A stretch of 64,000 nt of DNA from an uncultured Pseudoflavonifractor sp. (lineage in GTDB: Bacteria; Bacillota; Clostridia; Oscillospirales; Oscillospiraceae), in assembly GCA_947651395.1 (NCBI GenBank), contig CANSYW010000003.1:1-64000 (forward strand), in the 5' to 3' direction. The notes below the pieces were generated by a model, which had not been told where the DNA came from, searched no databases, and worked only from the letters and a program-made list of their open reading frames with translations. A program made the translations under genes and the position numbers. Every line of letters starts with the position of its first letter. Position 1 is the first letter of the stretch. Shown one piece after another: positions 56,335-64,000 of this stretch.

Positions 56335-57401
56335 AGGAATTGTGGAGCCGGCACTGCCGTGAGCTTGTTCCCTATACGCCCGGCGAGCAGCCCAAGGATG
56401 GACATTTCATCAAGCTCAACACCAATGAAAACCCCTATCCGCCCTCTCCGCTGGCGGTAAAGGCGATCCGGGAGGCGCTGGGAGACGGTGCGCTGCGCCT
56501 CTATCCTGACCCGAGCTGTACCGTTTTGCGGCAGGCCATAGCCCAGGAGCTGGGCGTGGATCCCGAACAGGTTTTTGTCGGCAATGGCTCCGATGAGGTG
56601 CTCTCCCTGGCCTTTTCCGCCTTTTTTGAGCCGGATCGGCCTATCCGCTTTGCCGATGTGACCTATTCGTTCTATCCGGTCTTTGCCGATTTTTACGGGA
56701 TCCCCTATGAGGAGATCCCGCTGGATGAGAGCTTTGCCCTGCCCAGAGCGCCCTTTATGGAGCCCTGCGGCGGCGTTGTCCTTGCCAATCCCAACGCCCC
56801 AACAGGGAAGGAGATGGACTTCTGCGATCTGCGGGCCATCGTGGAGAGCTGTCCGGATCGGGTGGTACTGGTGGACGAGGCCTATATAGACTTCGGAGCG
56901 CGCTCGGCAGTAGAGCTGATCGGTCGATATCCGAACCTGCTGGTGGTGCAGACCCTCTCCAAGGGACGTTCTCTGGCCGGACTGCGGGTAGGCTTTGCCG
57001 TGGGCAATGAAAACCTGATCGCGGCCCTCAACACGGTGAAGGACTCCTTCAACTCCTACCCGGTGGATCGGCTGGCCCAGGCGGGCGCGCTGGGCGCCAT
57101 TCAGGACGTGGAATACTTCCGTTGTACGGTAAACAAGATCATGAACACCCGCTCCTATGCTGCCAACGAGCTGGAGCATATGGGCTTCTATGTGTGCGAC
57201 TCGGCGGCCAACTTCCTCTTTGTCAGCCATGAAAAGGTAAGTGCCAAGAAACTGCTGGATGGACTGCGGGAGCGGGGGATCCTGGTGCGTTGGTGGGATA
57301 AGCCCCGCATCTCCAATTACCTGCGCATCACCGTGGGCACTGAGGAGGATATGAAAAAACTGTGCGCTACACTGCGGGAGCTCATTGCCCTCCATAGCTG
57401 A
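56331..57401 (+). CDS. Histidinol-phosphate aminotransferase-like enzyme
   Basis: A 356-residue fold-type I PLP enzyme of the HisC class: 'KLNTNENPYPPSP', 'GNGSDEVLSLAF', 'LANPNAPTGKEMDF', 'LVDEAYIDFG', the PLP lysine in 'VVQTLSKGRSLAGLRVGF' and the C-terminal 'YLRITVGTEEDM'. HisC converts imidazole acetol phosphate with glutamate. No other his genes are nearby, so an aromatic aminotransferase role remains possible. Confidence 0.88.
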   Translation: MKELWSRHCRELVPYTPGEQPKDGHFIKLNTNENPYPPSPLAVKAIREALGDGALRLYPDPSCTVLRQAIAQELGVDPEQVFVGNGSDEVLSLAFSAFFEPDRPIRFADVTYSFYPVFADFYGIPYEEIPLDESFALPRAPFMEPCGGVVLANPNAPTGKEMDFCDLRAIVESCPDRVVLVDEAYIDFGARSAVELIGRYPNLLVVQTLSKGRSLAGLRVGFAVGNENLIAALNTVKDSFNSYPVDRLAQAGALGAIQDVEYFRCTVNKIMNTRSYAANELEHMGFYVCDSAANFLFVSHEKVSAKKLLDGLRERGILVRWWDKPRISNYLRITVGTEEDMKKLCATLRELIALHS

Positions 57402-57415
57402 AAAGCGGTCAAGGA

Positions 57416-57443
57416 CCCCGGAGCTCAGTGCTCCGGGGCCTTT
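57416..57443 (+). terminator. Terminator after the hisC-like gene
   Basis: A 9-bp GC stem (57416-57424 / 57430-57438) followed by CCTTTG; short T-run. 57444-57558 holds no gene; a start point for the pyrH operon is expected there, but no clear promoter pair stands out. Confidence 0.6.
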
Positions 57444-57558
57444 GTGTGTCTGGAAAAGGCAAACATTTTGTAAAAATTCTCCCTTTCCCCCTATGCAAAA
57501 GGAGAAAACTATATTAAAATAGAGAGAGCTTACCAAACCATGAACAGGGGGCGCGGAT

Positions 57559-58275
57559 ATGTCAAAGCCTGCGTATCACAGAGTTCTGTTGAAGATCAGC
57601 GGAGAGGCCCTGGCGGGGGCCGCGGGGCGGGGCCTGGACTTTGACGTGATCGGTCAGGTCTGCCAGGTGATCAAGAAGTGTATCGCCCAGGGCGTCCAGG
57701 TGGGCGTTGTGGTGGGCGGCGGCAACTTCTGGCGGGGAGTGAAGGACGGCGGAGATCGGATGGAGCGTACCCGGGCCGACCATATGGGTATGCTGGCCAC
57801 CACCCTCAACTGCCTGGCTGTGGCGGATGTGCTGGAGCAAAACGGCGTGGAGGTACGGGTCCAGACCGCCATCGAGATGCGCGCCATCGCCGAGCCCTAT
57901 ATCCGCTCCAGGGCCATTCGCCATCTGGAGAAGGGAAGGGTGGTCATTTTTGGCTGCGGCACCGGCAATCCCTTCTTCTCCACCGACACCGCCGCGGTGC
58001 TTCGGGCCGCGGAGATCGACGCCGATGTGATCCTTTTGGCGAAAAATATTGACGGGGTATACTCCGCCGATCCCAGGAAGGACGCCGGCGCGGTGAAGTT
58101 TGACGCCATCACCTATGACGAGGTGCTTTCCAGACACCTTCAGGTCATGGATTCCACCGCCACCAGTCTGTCCATGGACAACAAGATCCCCGTGCTCCTC
58201 TTTGCGCTGAAGGATCCGGAGAATATCTACCGGGCCGTGATGGGAGAAAAGATCGGGACTGTGATCCGGGAATAA
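57559..58275 (+). CDS. pyrH: UMP kinase
   Basis: A 238-residue bacterial UMP kinase (amino-acid-kinase fold) making UDP. Family motifs: '[12 protein letters not shown]', '[13 protein letters not shown]', '[18 protein letters not shown]', '[17 protein letters not shown]' and '[13 protein letters not shown]'. GGGGG lies before the ATG. It heads the conserved run pyrH-frr-uppS-cdsA-dxr-rseP-ispG-polC. Confidence 0.95.
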   Translation: MSKPAYHRVLLKISGEALAGAAGRGLDFDVIGQVCQVIKKCIAQGVQVGVVVGGGNFWRGVKDGGDRMERTRADHMGMLATTLNCLAVADVLEQNGVEVRVQTAIEMRAIAEPYIRSRAIRHLEKGRVVIFGCGTGNPFFSTDTAAVLRAAEIDADVILLAKNIDGVYSADPRKDAGAVKFDAITYDEVLSRHLQVMDSTATSLSMDNKIPVLLFALKDPENIYRAVMGEKIGTVIRE

Positions 58276-58326
58276 AAACTCCTCTTGAAGAATTGAAAAC
58301 CAGGATAAAGGAAAGGAAGGATCGTT

Positions 58327-58881
58327 ATGCAGGAATTCAACAAGGAATTTGACGCCAAGATGCAAAAGACCATAGACGTGGTGGCCGGAGACTTCGCCTC
58401 CGTTCGGGCGGGCCGTGCCAACGCCGCTGTGCTGGATAAGATCGCCGTGGACTACTACGGCACTCCCACCCCCATTCAGCAGGTGGCCACCGTCTCCTCC
58501 CCGGACCCCCGTAGCCTGATGATCCAGCCCTGGGACAAATCCCTGCTGAAGGTGATCGAAAAGGCCATTCAGACCTCTGACCTGGGCATCAATCCCCAGA
58601 ATGACGGTCAGGTCCTGCGTCTCCTTTTTCCTCAGCTCACCGAGGAGCGCCGTAAGGAGTTGACCAAGCAGGTCAAGAAATATGCTGAAAACGGCAAGGT
58701 GGCGGTGCGCAACATCCGCCGGGACGCCATGGATAAATTGAAGGCCGCCGAGAAAAAGGGCGAGATGACCGAGGACGACCGCAAGGACTGTGAAAAAGAG
58801 CTTCAGGACATGACCGACAAGTACTGCAAGCAGCTGGATGATATGAGCGCCAAGAAGGAAAAGGAGCTTATGGCAGTCTGA
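58327..58881 (+). CDS. frr: Ribosome recycling factor
   Basis: A 184-residue factor that splits post-termination ribosomes with EF-G. Conserved 'DFASVRAGRANAAVLDKI', 'YYGTPTPIQQVATVS', 'KYAENGKVAVRNIRRDAMD' and the helical end. AAAGGAAGG precedes the ATG; 51 bp after pyrH. Confidence 0.95.
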   Translation: MQEFNKEFDAKMQKTIDVVAGDFASVRAGRANAAVLDKIAVDYYGTPTPIQQVATVSSPDPRSLMIQPWDKSLLKVIEKAIQTSDLGINPQNDGQVLRLLFPQLTEERRKELTKQVKKYAENGKVAVRNIRRDAMDKLKAAEKKGEMTEDDRKDCEKELQDMTDKYCKQLDDMSAKKEKELMAV

Positions 58882-58889
58882 TCCGCAAA

Positions 58890-58922
58890 GCATTCCCGCC
58901 GGTTCCCCGGCGGGAATGCCTT
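58890..58922 (+). terminator. Hairpin between frr and uppS
   Basis: A 13-bp stem (58890-58902 / 58907-58919) with a UUCC-type loop and only a short T stretch; likely a partial terminator or stabiliser within the operon. Confidence 0.55.
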
Positions 58923-58945
58923 GTCCGTTGACAAGGGGTGATTTT

Positions 58946-59683
58946 TTGGCTCTCTTTGGAAAAAAGGAGGCGGCGGTGGATTTTTCTCGCCTGCCCCGGC
59001 ATATTGCTGTTATTATGGACGGAAACGGACGATGGGCCAAGGCCCGGGGACTGCCGCGCACCGCGGGTCACGCCGCCGGAGCGGAGACGTTTCGGACCAT
59101 CGCCACCTATTGCCGGGAGATCGGAATTGAATACCTGACGGTCTATGCCTTCTCCACAGAGAACTGGAAGCGCCCGGCCCAGGAGGTCTCCGCTATTATG
59201 GGGCTGCTGAAAAAGTACCTTCTGGAGGCCGTTCGGGACATGGAAAAGGAGAAGGTGCGCTTTGTCTTTTTCGGCGATCTGACTCCGCTGCCTCCGGAGC
59301 TTCGGGAGCTGTGCCGGGCGGTACAGCGCGATTCCGCCGGATTTGAGGGCTGCCAGGTGAACATCTGTATCAACTACGGCGGTCGGGACGAACTGGTTCG
59401 GGCAGCCCAAATTTTTGCCGCCGAATGTGCCGCGGGGAAAAGGGAGCCTGAGGAGCTGACGGAAAAGGCCCTTTCCGGCTATCTCTGGTCCACGGGCCTG
59501 CCCGACCCCGAACTGGTCATACGTCCGGGGGGGGAGAAGCGTATCTCGAATTTCCTCCTTTGGCAGTCAGCCTATTCTGAGTTCTATTTTGCCGACGTGA
59601 ACTGGCCTGACTTCAGTAAAGAGGAGCTTCGCAGGGCGATCGCGGCCTATCAGAGCCGCTCACGCCGGTTTGGAGGGATCTGA
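58946..59683 (+). CDS. uppS: Undecaprenyl diphosphate synthase
   Basis: A cis-prenyltransferase making the C55 lipid carrier for wall synthesis. The 245-residue protein has 'HIAVIMDGNGRWAKARGLPRTAGHAAG' in part (catalytic Asp), 'LTVYAFSTENWKRP', 'ICINYGGRDELVRAA', 'DPELVIRPGGEKRISNFLLW' and 'WPDFSKEEL'. The start is taken as TTG 58946 with AAGGGGTG upstream; the frame is open to an ATG at 58916 that lies in the preceding hairpin. Confidence 0.93.
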   Translation: MALFGKKEAAVDFSRLPRHIAVIMDGNGRWAKARGLPRTAGHAAGAETFRTIATYCREIGIEYLTVYAFSTENWKRPAQEVSAIMGLLKKYLLEAVRDMEKEKVRFVFFGDLTPLPPELRELCRAVQRDSAGFEGCQVNICINYGGRDELVRAAQIFAAECAAGKREPEELTEKALSGYLWSTGLPDPELVIRPGGEKRISNFLLWQSAYSEFYFADVNWPDFSKEELRRAIAAYQSRSRRFGGI

Positions 59684-59684
59684 A

Positions 59685-60506
59685 TTGTTCAAACGGGTCA
59701 TGGTCGCGGTGGTCTTCATTCCGCTGATTCTGCTCATCATTTACGCCCTGCCTGCCGTGGCGGTACCCATTGCCATGGCGGGGGTCTGCGCCGTTGGGGT
59801 CTCTGAGGCCCTGCGCGCCACCGGTTTTTTGAAGCATACCCGTATCGCGGCCTACTCCATTGCTCTGGGGGCTCTGATCCCCCTGTGGGAATACAGCGGC
59901 GCCCAGACCACCTATGCCCTGGCGGGAATTTTCATCTATGTGACCCTTCTCTTTGCCGAGGCCATATACAGCCGGAATACTCTGGGGCTGGAACGACTGG
60001 GAGGGACCTTCTTCCTGACGGTGTTCATCCCCTGGTTCCTCAGCGCCATGGTGCGGCTGCGGCTGCGTCCGGACTGGCAGCTTACCATTATGTTGCCCTT
60101 TGTGGTGGCCTTTCTCTCCGACGCCTTTGCCCTTTTTGCCGGTATGCTCTTTGGTAAGCACAAGCTGGCCCCCGTGCTCTCGCCCAAGAAGACGGTGGAG
60201 GGGGCTGTGGGCGGTTTTATGGGAGCGGTGGTGTTCACTATGGCCTACGGTCTGCTCTGGGATAAAGTCCTGGGTCTGGACGGTTGGAGCGTCAATTATC
60301 TCGCCCTGGCCCTCTATGGGGGCGTAGGGAGTTGCGTGTCCCAGTTGGGAGACCTGTCCTTCTCCTGCATCAAACGGGAGTACGGCATTAAGGACTTCGG
60401 CACCATTCTCCCCGGACACGGCGGGATCCTGGATCGGTTCGACAGTGTGATCTTTTGCGCTCCGCTGGTGGAGCTGCTGCTCCATTTTCTTCCCATTCTT
60501 AAATAA
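59685..60506 (+). CDS. cdsA: Phosphatidate cytidylyltransferase
   Basis: A 273-residue membrane enzyme that makes CDP-diacylglycerol. About eight membrane helices. The CDS signature lies near the end: 'CVSQLGDLSFSCIKREYGIKDFG' in part, then 'PGHGGILDRFDSV'; upstream 'SPKKTVEGAVGG'. The start is TTG 59685 (GGAGGGAT upstream, 1 bp after the uppS stop); an ATG at 59670 overlaps uppS. Confidence 0.92.
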   Translation: MFKRVMVAVVFIPLILLIIYALPAVAVPIAMAGVCAVGVSEALRATGFLKHTRIAAYSIALGALIPLWEYSGAQTTYALAGIFIYVTLLFAEAIYSRNTLGLERLGGTFFLTVFIPWFLSAMVRLRLRPDWQLTIMLPFVVAFLSDAFALFAGMLFGKHKLAPVLSPKKTVEGAVGGFMGAVVFTMAYGLLWDKVLGLDGWSVNYLALALYGGVGSCVSQLGDLSFSCIKREYGIKDFGTILPGHGGILDRFDSVIFCAPLVELLLHFLPILK

Positions 60507-60515
60507 GGTGATCCT

Positions 60516-61658
60516 ATGACAAAAACCATCTCCCTCCTGGGCTCCACCGGCTCCATCGGCCGACAGTCCCTGGAGGTCATTGAAGCGCTGGGCCTCCAAG
60601 TCTCCGCCCTTACGGCCAACCGAAGTGTGGAGCTCCTGGAGGCCCAATGCCGCAAATTCAGGCCCCGACTGGCGGTTTGCATGGATCCCGAAGCTGCCGG
60701 CGCCCTGAAGATCAAACTGGCCGACACCCCGGTCAAAGTGGCCTTCGGTATGGAGGGGCTTTTGGAGGCCGCCACGCTGGAGGGGACCGACACCGTCCTC
60801 ACTGCTGTGATGGGAATGGTGGGTCTTCGGCCCACGCTGGCCGCCCTGAAGCTGGGGCGGCGGGTGGCCCTCGCCAATAAGGAGACGCTGGTGTGCGCCG
60901 GAGAACTGGTGATGCAGACTGCGGAGGCTTACGGAGGAGAGATCCTCCCTGTGGACTCTGAGCATTCCGCTCTTTTCCAATGTCTTCAGGGCAACCGGGA
61001 CAGGGGAGAGGTCAAGCGCCTGATCCTCACAGCCTCCGGCGGGCCTTTTTTCGGAAAGGAACGGAAGGAGCTGGCCCGGGTCACCCTTCAGGACGCGCTC
61101 AGACACCCCAATTGGGCTATGGGCGCCAAGATCACTGTGGACTCCGCCACCATGATGAACAAGGGGCTGGAGGTCATTGAGGCCATGCGGTTGTATGGTA
61201 TGCCGCTTGAAAAAATTTCAGTGGTCATCCACAGGGAGAGTATCATACACTCTCTTGTGGAATACTGTGACAATGCCGTCCTGGCTCAGCTTGGGACGCC
61301 TGACATGCGTCTGCCCATTCAATATGCCCTCACCTGGCCCCACAGAGTGCCCGGATCCGCTGAGCCCCTGGATCTGCTCTCCTGTCCCAGCCTGACCTTT
61401 GCCCCGCCGGATCCGGAGAACTTCCCCTGCCTGGCGCTGGCCATGGAGGCCGCGGGGGCGGGCGGTACGGCCACAGCGATCCTCAACGGCGCCAATGAGG
61501 CCGCCGTTTCACTGTTCCTGCGGGGAGAGATCGCTTTTCTGGAGATCTTCACACGGGTGGAGCGGGCTTGTCGCATGATACCCGCCACGCCGTGCCGGAG
61601 CCTGGAAGACGCTTTGGAGGCGGACGCCGCCGCGCGGCGGGCGGTTTTGGGACAGTGA
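60516..61658 (+). CDS. dxr: 1-deoxy-D-xylulose-5-phosphate reductoisomerase
   Basis: A 380-residue NADPH enzyme for the second step of the MEP isoprenoid route. NADPH loop 'LLGSTGSIGRQSLEV', 'ALANKETLVCAGELV', metal site 'LPVDSEHSALFQCL', 'LTASGGPFFGK', then 'MMNKGLEVIEAMRLY'. Pathway partner ispG lies two genes on. Confidence 0.95.
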   Translation: MTKTISLLGSTGSIGRQSLEVIEALGLQVSALTANRSVELLEAQCRKFRPRLAVCMDPEAAGALKIKLADTPVKVAFGMEGLLEAATLEGTDTVLTAVMGMVGLRPTLAALKLGRRVALANKETLVCAGELVMQTAEAYGGEILPVDSEHSALFQCLQGNRDRGEVKRLILTASGGPFFGKERKELARVTLQDALRHPNWAMGAKITVDSATMMNKGLEVIEAMRLYGMPLEKISVVIHRESIIHSLVEYCDNAVLAQLGTPDMRLPIQYALTWPHRVPGSAEPLDLLSCPSLTFAPPDPENFPCLALAMEAAGAGGTATAILNGANEAAVSLFLRGEIAFLEIFTRVERACRMIPATPCRSLEDALEADAAARRAVLGQ

Positions 61659-61702
61659 TCCTGCAGGGACCCTGTCCTGACTTTTGAAAGGGAGGCCCAT
61701 CC

Positions 61703-62767
61703 ATGCTCTATATTCTCGTTGCCATCCTCATGTTCGGTCTGCTCATCGCCCTTCATGAATTCGGTCACTTTGCCGCGGCCAAGCTCTGCGGGGTGAGGGT
61801 AAACGAATTTTCCATCGGCATGGGCCCCCTGCTCTTTCACAGACAGCGGGGAGAGACCGAATATTCGCTGCGGGCGCTGCCCATCGGTGGATTTTGTGCC
61901 ATGGAGGGAGAAGAGGAGGGGGTCTCCGACGATCCCCGGGCCTTTCCCAACCGCCCCTGGTACCAGCGGCTCGTGATCCTGCTGGCCGGGGTCTTTATGA
62001 ATTTTCTCACCGGCTTTATTATTATTTTCTGCTTTTTCCTTCCCGTGGAGCAGTTTTCGCTCCCGGTGGTGGCTGAACCCACCGGCCCCGCGGCCCAGGA
62101 GCTTTTGCTGCCGGGAGATCGGATTCGCTCTGTGGACGGCCACGCCGTCTATCAGACGGACGATATCGCCCTGTTCATCGCCCGGGGCGGGGATGATCTG
62201 GTGGATCTGGAGGTGGAGCGGGATGGAGCGCGGTTCACCCTGTCCGACTATCGCCTGATGGAGACAAAGGGAGCGCTGAAACTGGGCATTAACGCCGTAC
62301 TGGAGAAAAACACCCTGCCCACAGTGTTGAAAAACGCCTGGTATCAGTCCCTGAATTATGTCCGCATGGTGTGGATGAGCCTGGGAGATCTGGTCACCGG
62401 GGCGGTGGGCTTTCGGGATGTGTCCGGAGTGGTCGGCATTGTGGACATGGTGGGAGACCTCGGTCAGGAGGGGGCCCAGGCCGCCGAAAAGGACGGAAAG
62501 TCCGCCCTTTTGGGGGCCGCTGTTGAGATCCTGTGGTTTGTGGCCTTCATCTCCATCAACCTGTCGGTGATGAATCTGCTGCCTATCCCGGCTTTGGACG
62601 GGGGGCAGGTGTTTTTCATGGTCATCAACGGACTCCTTTTGGCCATCCGGGGCCGGAAGCTGGATCCCAAGTACCAGGGATGGGTCTCTGCCGCCGGTTT
62701 TGCCTGTCTGATGGCGTTGATGCTGGCGGTGACGGTAAGTGATATTTTGAAGCAATTCGGCATATGA
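61703..62767 (+). CDS. rseP: RseP-type site-2 membrane protease
   Basis: A 354-residue M50 metalloprotease. Zinc motif 'HEFGH' in the first helix, a single PDZ domain (~residues 125-185, 'PAAQELLLPGDRIRSVDGHAV'), and the third zinc ligand in 'NLLPIPALDGGQVFF'. It cleaves membrane-bound regulators or signal-peptide remnants (RasP in Bacillus). GAAAGGGAGG upstream. Confidence 0.94.
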   Translation: MLYILVAILMFGLLIALHEFGHFAAAKLCGVRVNEFSIGMGPLLFHRQRGETEYSLRALPIGGFCAMEGEEEGVSDDPRAFPNRPWYQRLVILLAGVFMNFLTGFIIIFCFFLPVEQFSLPVVAEPTGPAAQELLLPGDRIRSVDGHAVYQTDDIALFIARGGDDLVDLEVERDGARFTLSDYRLMETKGALKLGINAVLEKNTLPTVLKNAWYQSLNYVRMVWMSLGDLVTGAVGFRDVSGVVGIVDMVGDLGQEGAQAAEKDGKSALLGAAVEILWFVAFISINLSVMNLLPIPALDGGQVFFMVINGLLLAIRGRKLDPKYQGWVSAAGFACLMALMLAVTVSDILKQFGI

Positions 62768-62793
62768 ACCCAAGCACTTGAGGTGAACGGAAA

Positions 62794-63831
62794 ATGACAA
62801 GACAGATCAGAGTGGGGGACGTTCCTGTAGGCGGGGGCGCCCCGGTCACCATTCAGTCCATGACCAACACGCCCACCCAGGACGTGGAGGCCACCGCGGC
62901 CCAGATCAGGCGGCTGGAGGCGGCCGGCTGCCAGATCATCCGGGCGGCGGTGCCCGATCTGGAGGCCGCCCGGGCGGTGGGGGAGATCAGGAAGCGGATC
63001 TCCATTCCGCTGGTGGTGGATATCCACTTTGACTACAGGCTGGCTTTGGAATGTGTGGCTCAGGGCTGTGACGGGGTGCGTATCAACCCGGGCAACATCG
63101 GCGGGGCGGATCGGATGTCGGCGGTGGCCAGCGCCTGCAGAGAGCGCGGGATCCCCATCCGGATCGGGGTCAACGGGGGCTCTCTGGAAAAAGCCCTGCT
63201 GGAGAAGTACGGCGCGGTTACACCGGAGGCCTTGGTGGAGAGTGCCTTCGGCCATATCCGGCTTTTGGAGGAGCGGGGGTTTGAGGATATCTGCGTCTCC
63301 CTCAAGTCCTCCTCGGTGCCCGTTACCATGGCGGCCTACCGTCTGATGAGCGAGAAAAGTGACTACCCTCTACATATCGGTGTCACCGAGACGGGAACGC
63401 CGAAAATGGGTATTCTGAAATCCGCCGTAGGGATTGGCGGCCTGCTGGCCCTGGGCGTGGGAGACACCATCCGGGTCTCGCTCTCCGCGGATCCTGTGGA
63501 GGAGGTCTATGCCGCGCGGGACATTTTGAAGGCGGCCGGGATTCGGCGGGAGGGCCCGGAGCTCATATCCTGTCCCACCTGCGGACGTACCCGCATCGAC
63601 CTTATCGCCCTTGCCAATGAGGTGGAGGAGCGGCTGGACCGGGTGGACAAGCCCATCACGGTAGCGGTGATGGGCTGCGTGGTCAACGGCCCGGGCGAGG
63701 CCGCCGCCGCCGATGTGGGGATCGCCGGCGGCGTAGGGGAGGGACTTCTCTTCCGAAAGGGTCAGATCGTAAAGAAGGTTCCTCAGGAGATGCTGGTGGA
63801 GGAGCTTTTCAGGCTGATCGACGCCCTGTGA
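62794..63831 (+). CDS. ispG: 4-hydroxy-3-methylbut-2-en-1-yl diphosphate synthase
   Basis: A 345-residue [4Fe-4S] enzyme of the MEP route: '[21 protein letters not shown]', cut here to its key part, then '[13 protein letters not shown]', 'RINPGNIG', and the cluster ligands CPTC ('[14 protein letters not shown]') and '[11 protein letters not shown]' with Glu. 26 bp after rseP. Confidence 0.95.
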   Translation: MTRQIRVGDVPVGGGAPVTIQSMTNTPTQDVEATAAQIRRLEAAGCQIIRAAVPDLEAARAVGEIRKRISIPLVVDIHFDYRLALECVAQGCDGVRINPGNIGGADRMSAVASACRERGIPIRIGVNGGSLEKALLEKYGAVTPEALVESAFGHIRLLEERGFEDICVSLKSSSVPVTMAAYRLMSEKSDYPLHIGVTETGTPKMGILKSAVGIGGLLALGVGDTIRVSLSADPVEEVYAARDILKAAGIRREGPELISCPTCGRTRIDLIALANEVEERLDRVDKPITVAVMGCVVNGPGEAAAADVGIAGGVGEGLLFRKGQIVKKVPQEMLVEELFRLIDAL

Positions 63832-63863
63832 GAGCGGAGCGAGAGCGCTTGTAACGAAAGATC

Positions 63864-63885
63864 AAAGGCGGAAGGCCGCCTTTTT
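63864..63885 (+). terminator. Terminator between ispG and polC
   Basis: An 8-bp stem AAAGGCGG / CCGCCTTT with an AAGG loop and T5. Confidence 0.75.
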
Positions 63886-63903
63886 ACCAAGGAGTTTGAG
63901 AGC

Positions 63904-64000
63904 ATGGCACAGGAATTTCCCCCATTTTTAAAGCTGTTTGGCGCCTACCGCCCGGAACGGGACGTGCTGATCCAGGTGGTGAATTGGCGGGTGGAGAAGG
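63904..64000 (+). CDS. polC: DNA polymerase III PolC, 5' end only
   Basis: The first 32 residues, 'MAQEFPPFLKLFGAYRPERD' and following, match the N-terminus of clostridial PolC, the Gram-positive replicative polymerase with built-in exonuclease. AAGGAG lies upstream. The position after ispG is the usual one. The gene continues past the window, so no catalytic motif is seen. Confidence 0.75.
   Translation, partial: MAQEFPPFLKLFGAYRPERDVLIQVVNWRVEK

Noticed and set aside
1-64000. CRISPR array
   Set aside because: No regularly spaced direct repeats of 23-40 bp were seen; hairpins present are single terminators or operators.

Overview
The window looks like the chromosome of a spore-forming, anaerobic, high-GC member of the Clostridia, most like the gut Oscillospiraceae (Flavonifractor/Lawsonibacter type). 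This rests on five things: an intact sporulation sigma-K gene with a pro-sequence, a PerR-rubrerythrin pair, the SCIFF peptide with its radical SAM maturase, Firmicutes gene order pyrH-frr-uppS-cdsA-dxr-rseP-ispG-polC at the right end, and strong purine-rich ribosome binding sites with frequent GTG/TTG starts. The genus is an inference.

Layout. 1-0.8 kb: a run of hairpins and a ParE/Phd-type toxin-antitoxin pair. 0.9-4 kb: a sugar operon (lyxose isomerase, PfkB kinase) that runs into a sigma-54 regulator fragment joined to a DMSO-reductase-type ferredoxin. 4.2-14.5 kb: housekeeping genes (ddl, murF, ABC-F ATPase, prfA, Sua5, coaE, M18 peptidase). 14.5-25 kb, mostly minus strand: azlCD, a lipoprotein serpin, a Na/Pi transporter, a phosphatase-acetyltransferase fusion and the pyrC-F-K-D operon with a leader terminator. 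25-30.4 kb: sigK, perR, rubrerythrin and two exported cell-wall type proteins. 30.5-33.5 kb: scfA-scfB and an Orn/Lys/Arg-type decarboxylase. 33.7-38.1 kb: a LysR gene divergent from a four-gene redox cluster that includes an S-layer-anchored flavodoxin.

38.4-47.5 kb is a molybdenum region. mobA lies on the minus strand. A structured leader with a terminator then precedes modA-modB-modC-moeA-moeA2-moaA-mobB/moaC-mogA/moaE, with 4-nt overlaps at several junctions and two gene fusions. It takes up molybdate, builds molybdopterin and inserts the metal. No moaD is seen. 47.5-48.9 kb: a GntR regulator and a TRAP binding-protein gene share matching promoter-operator sequences, but the latter is cut off at about 48.88 kb.

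48.9-53.8 kb is visibly AT-richer and mobile in origin: a GHKL ATPase fragment with a small partner, DUF6076, a frameshifted excisionase, an HTH protein, a decayed tyrosine integrase and an orphan ParA, ending at tRNA-Pro. 54-64 kb returns to core genes (trmB, a 53-residue Cys/Gly-rich protein, an S1 protein, hisC, and the pyrH to polC run).

The points most worth follow-up are the mod leader RNA, the SLH-flavodoxin locus, the island junctions with the GHKL module, the Cys-rich peptide with a sigma-K-like promoter, the elastase-type serpin and the SCIFF variant with a seventh cysteine.
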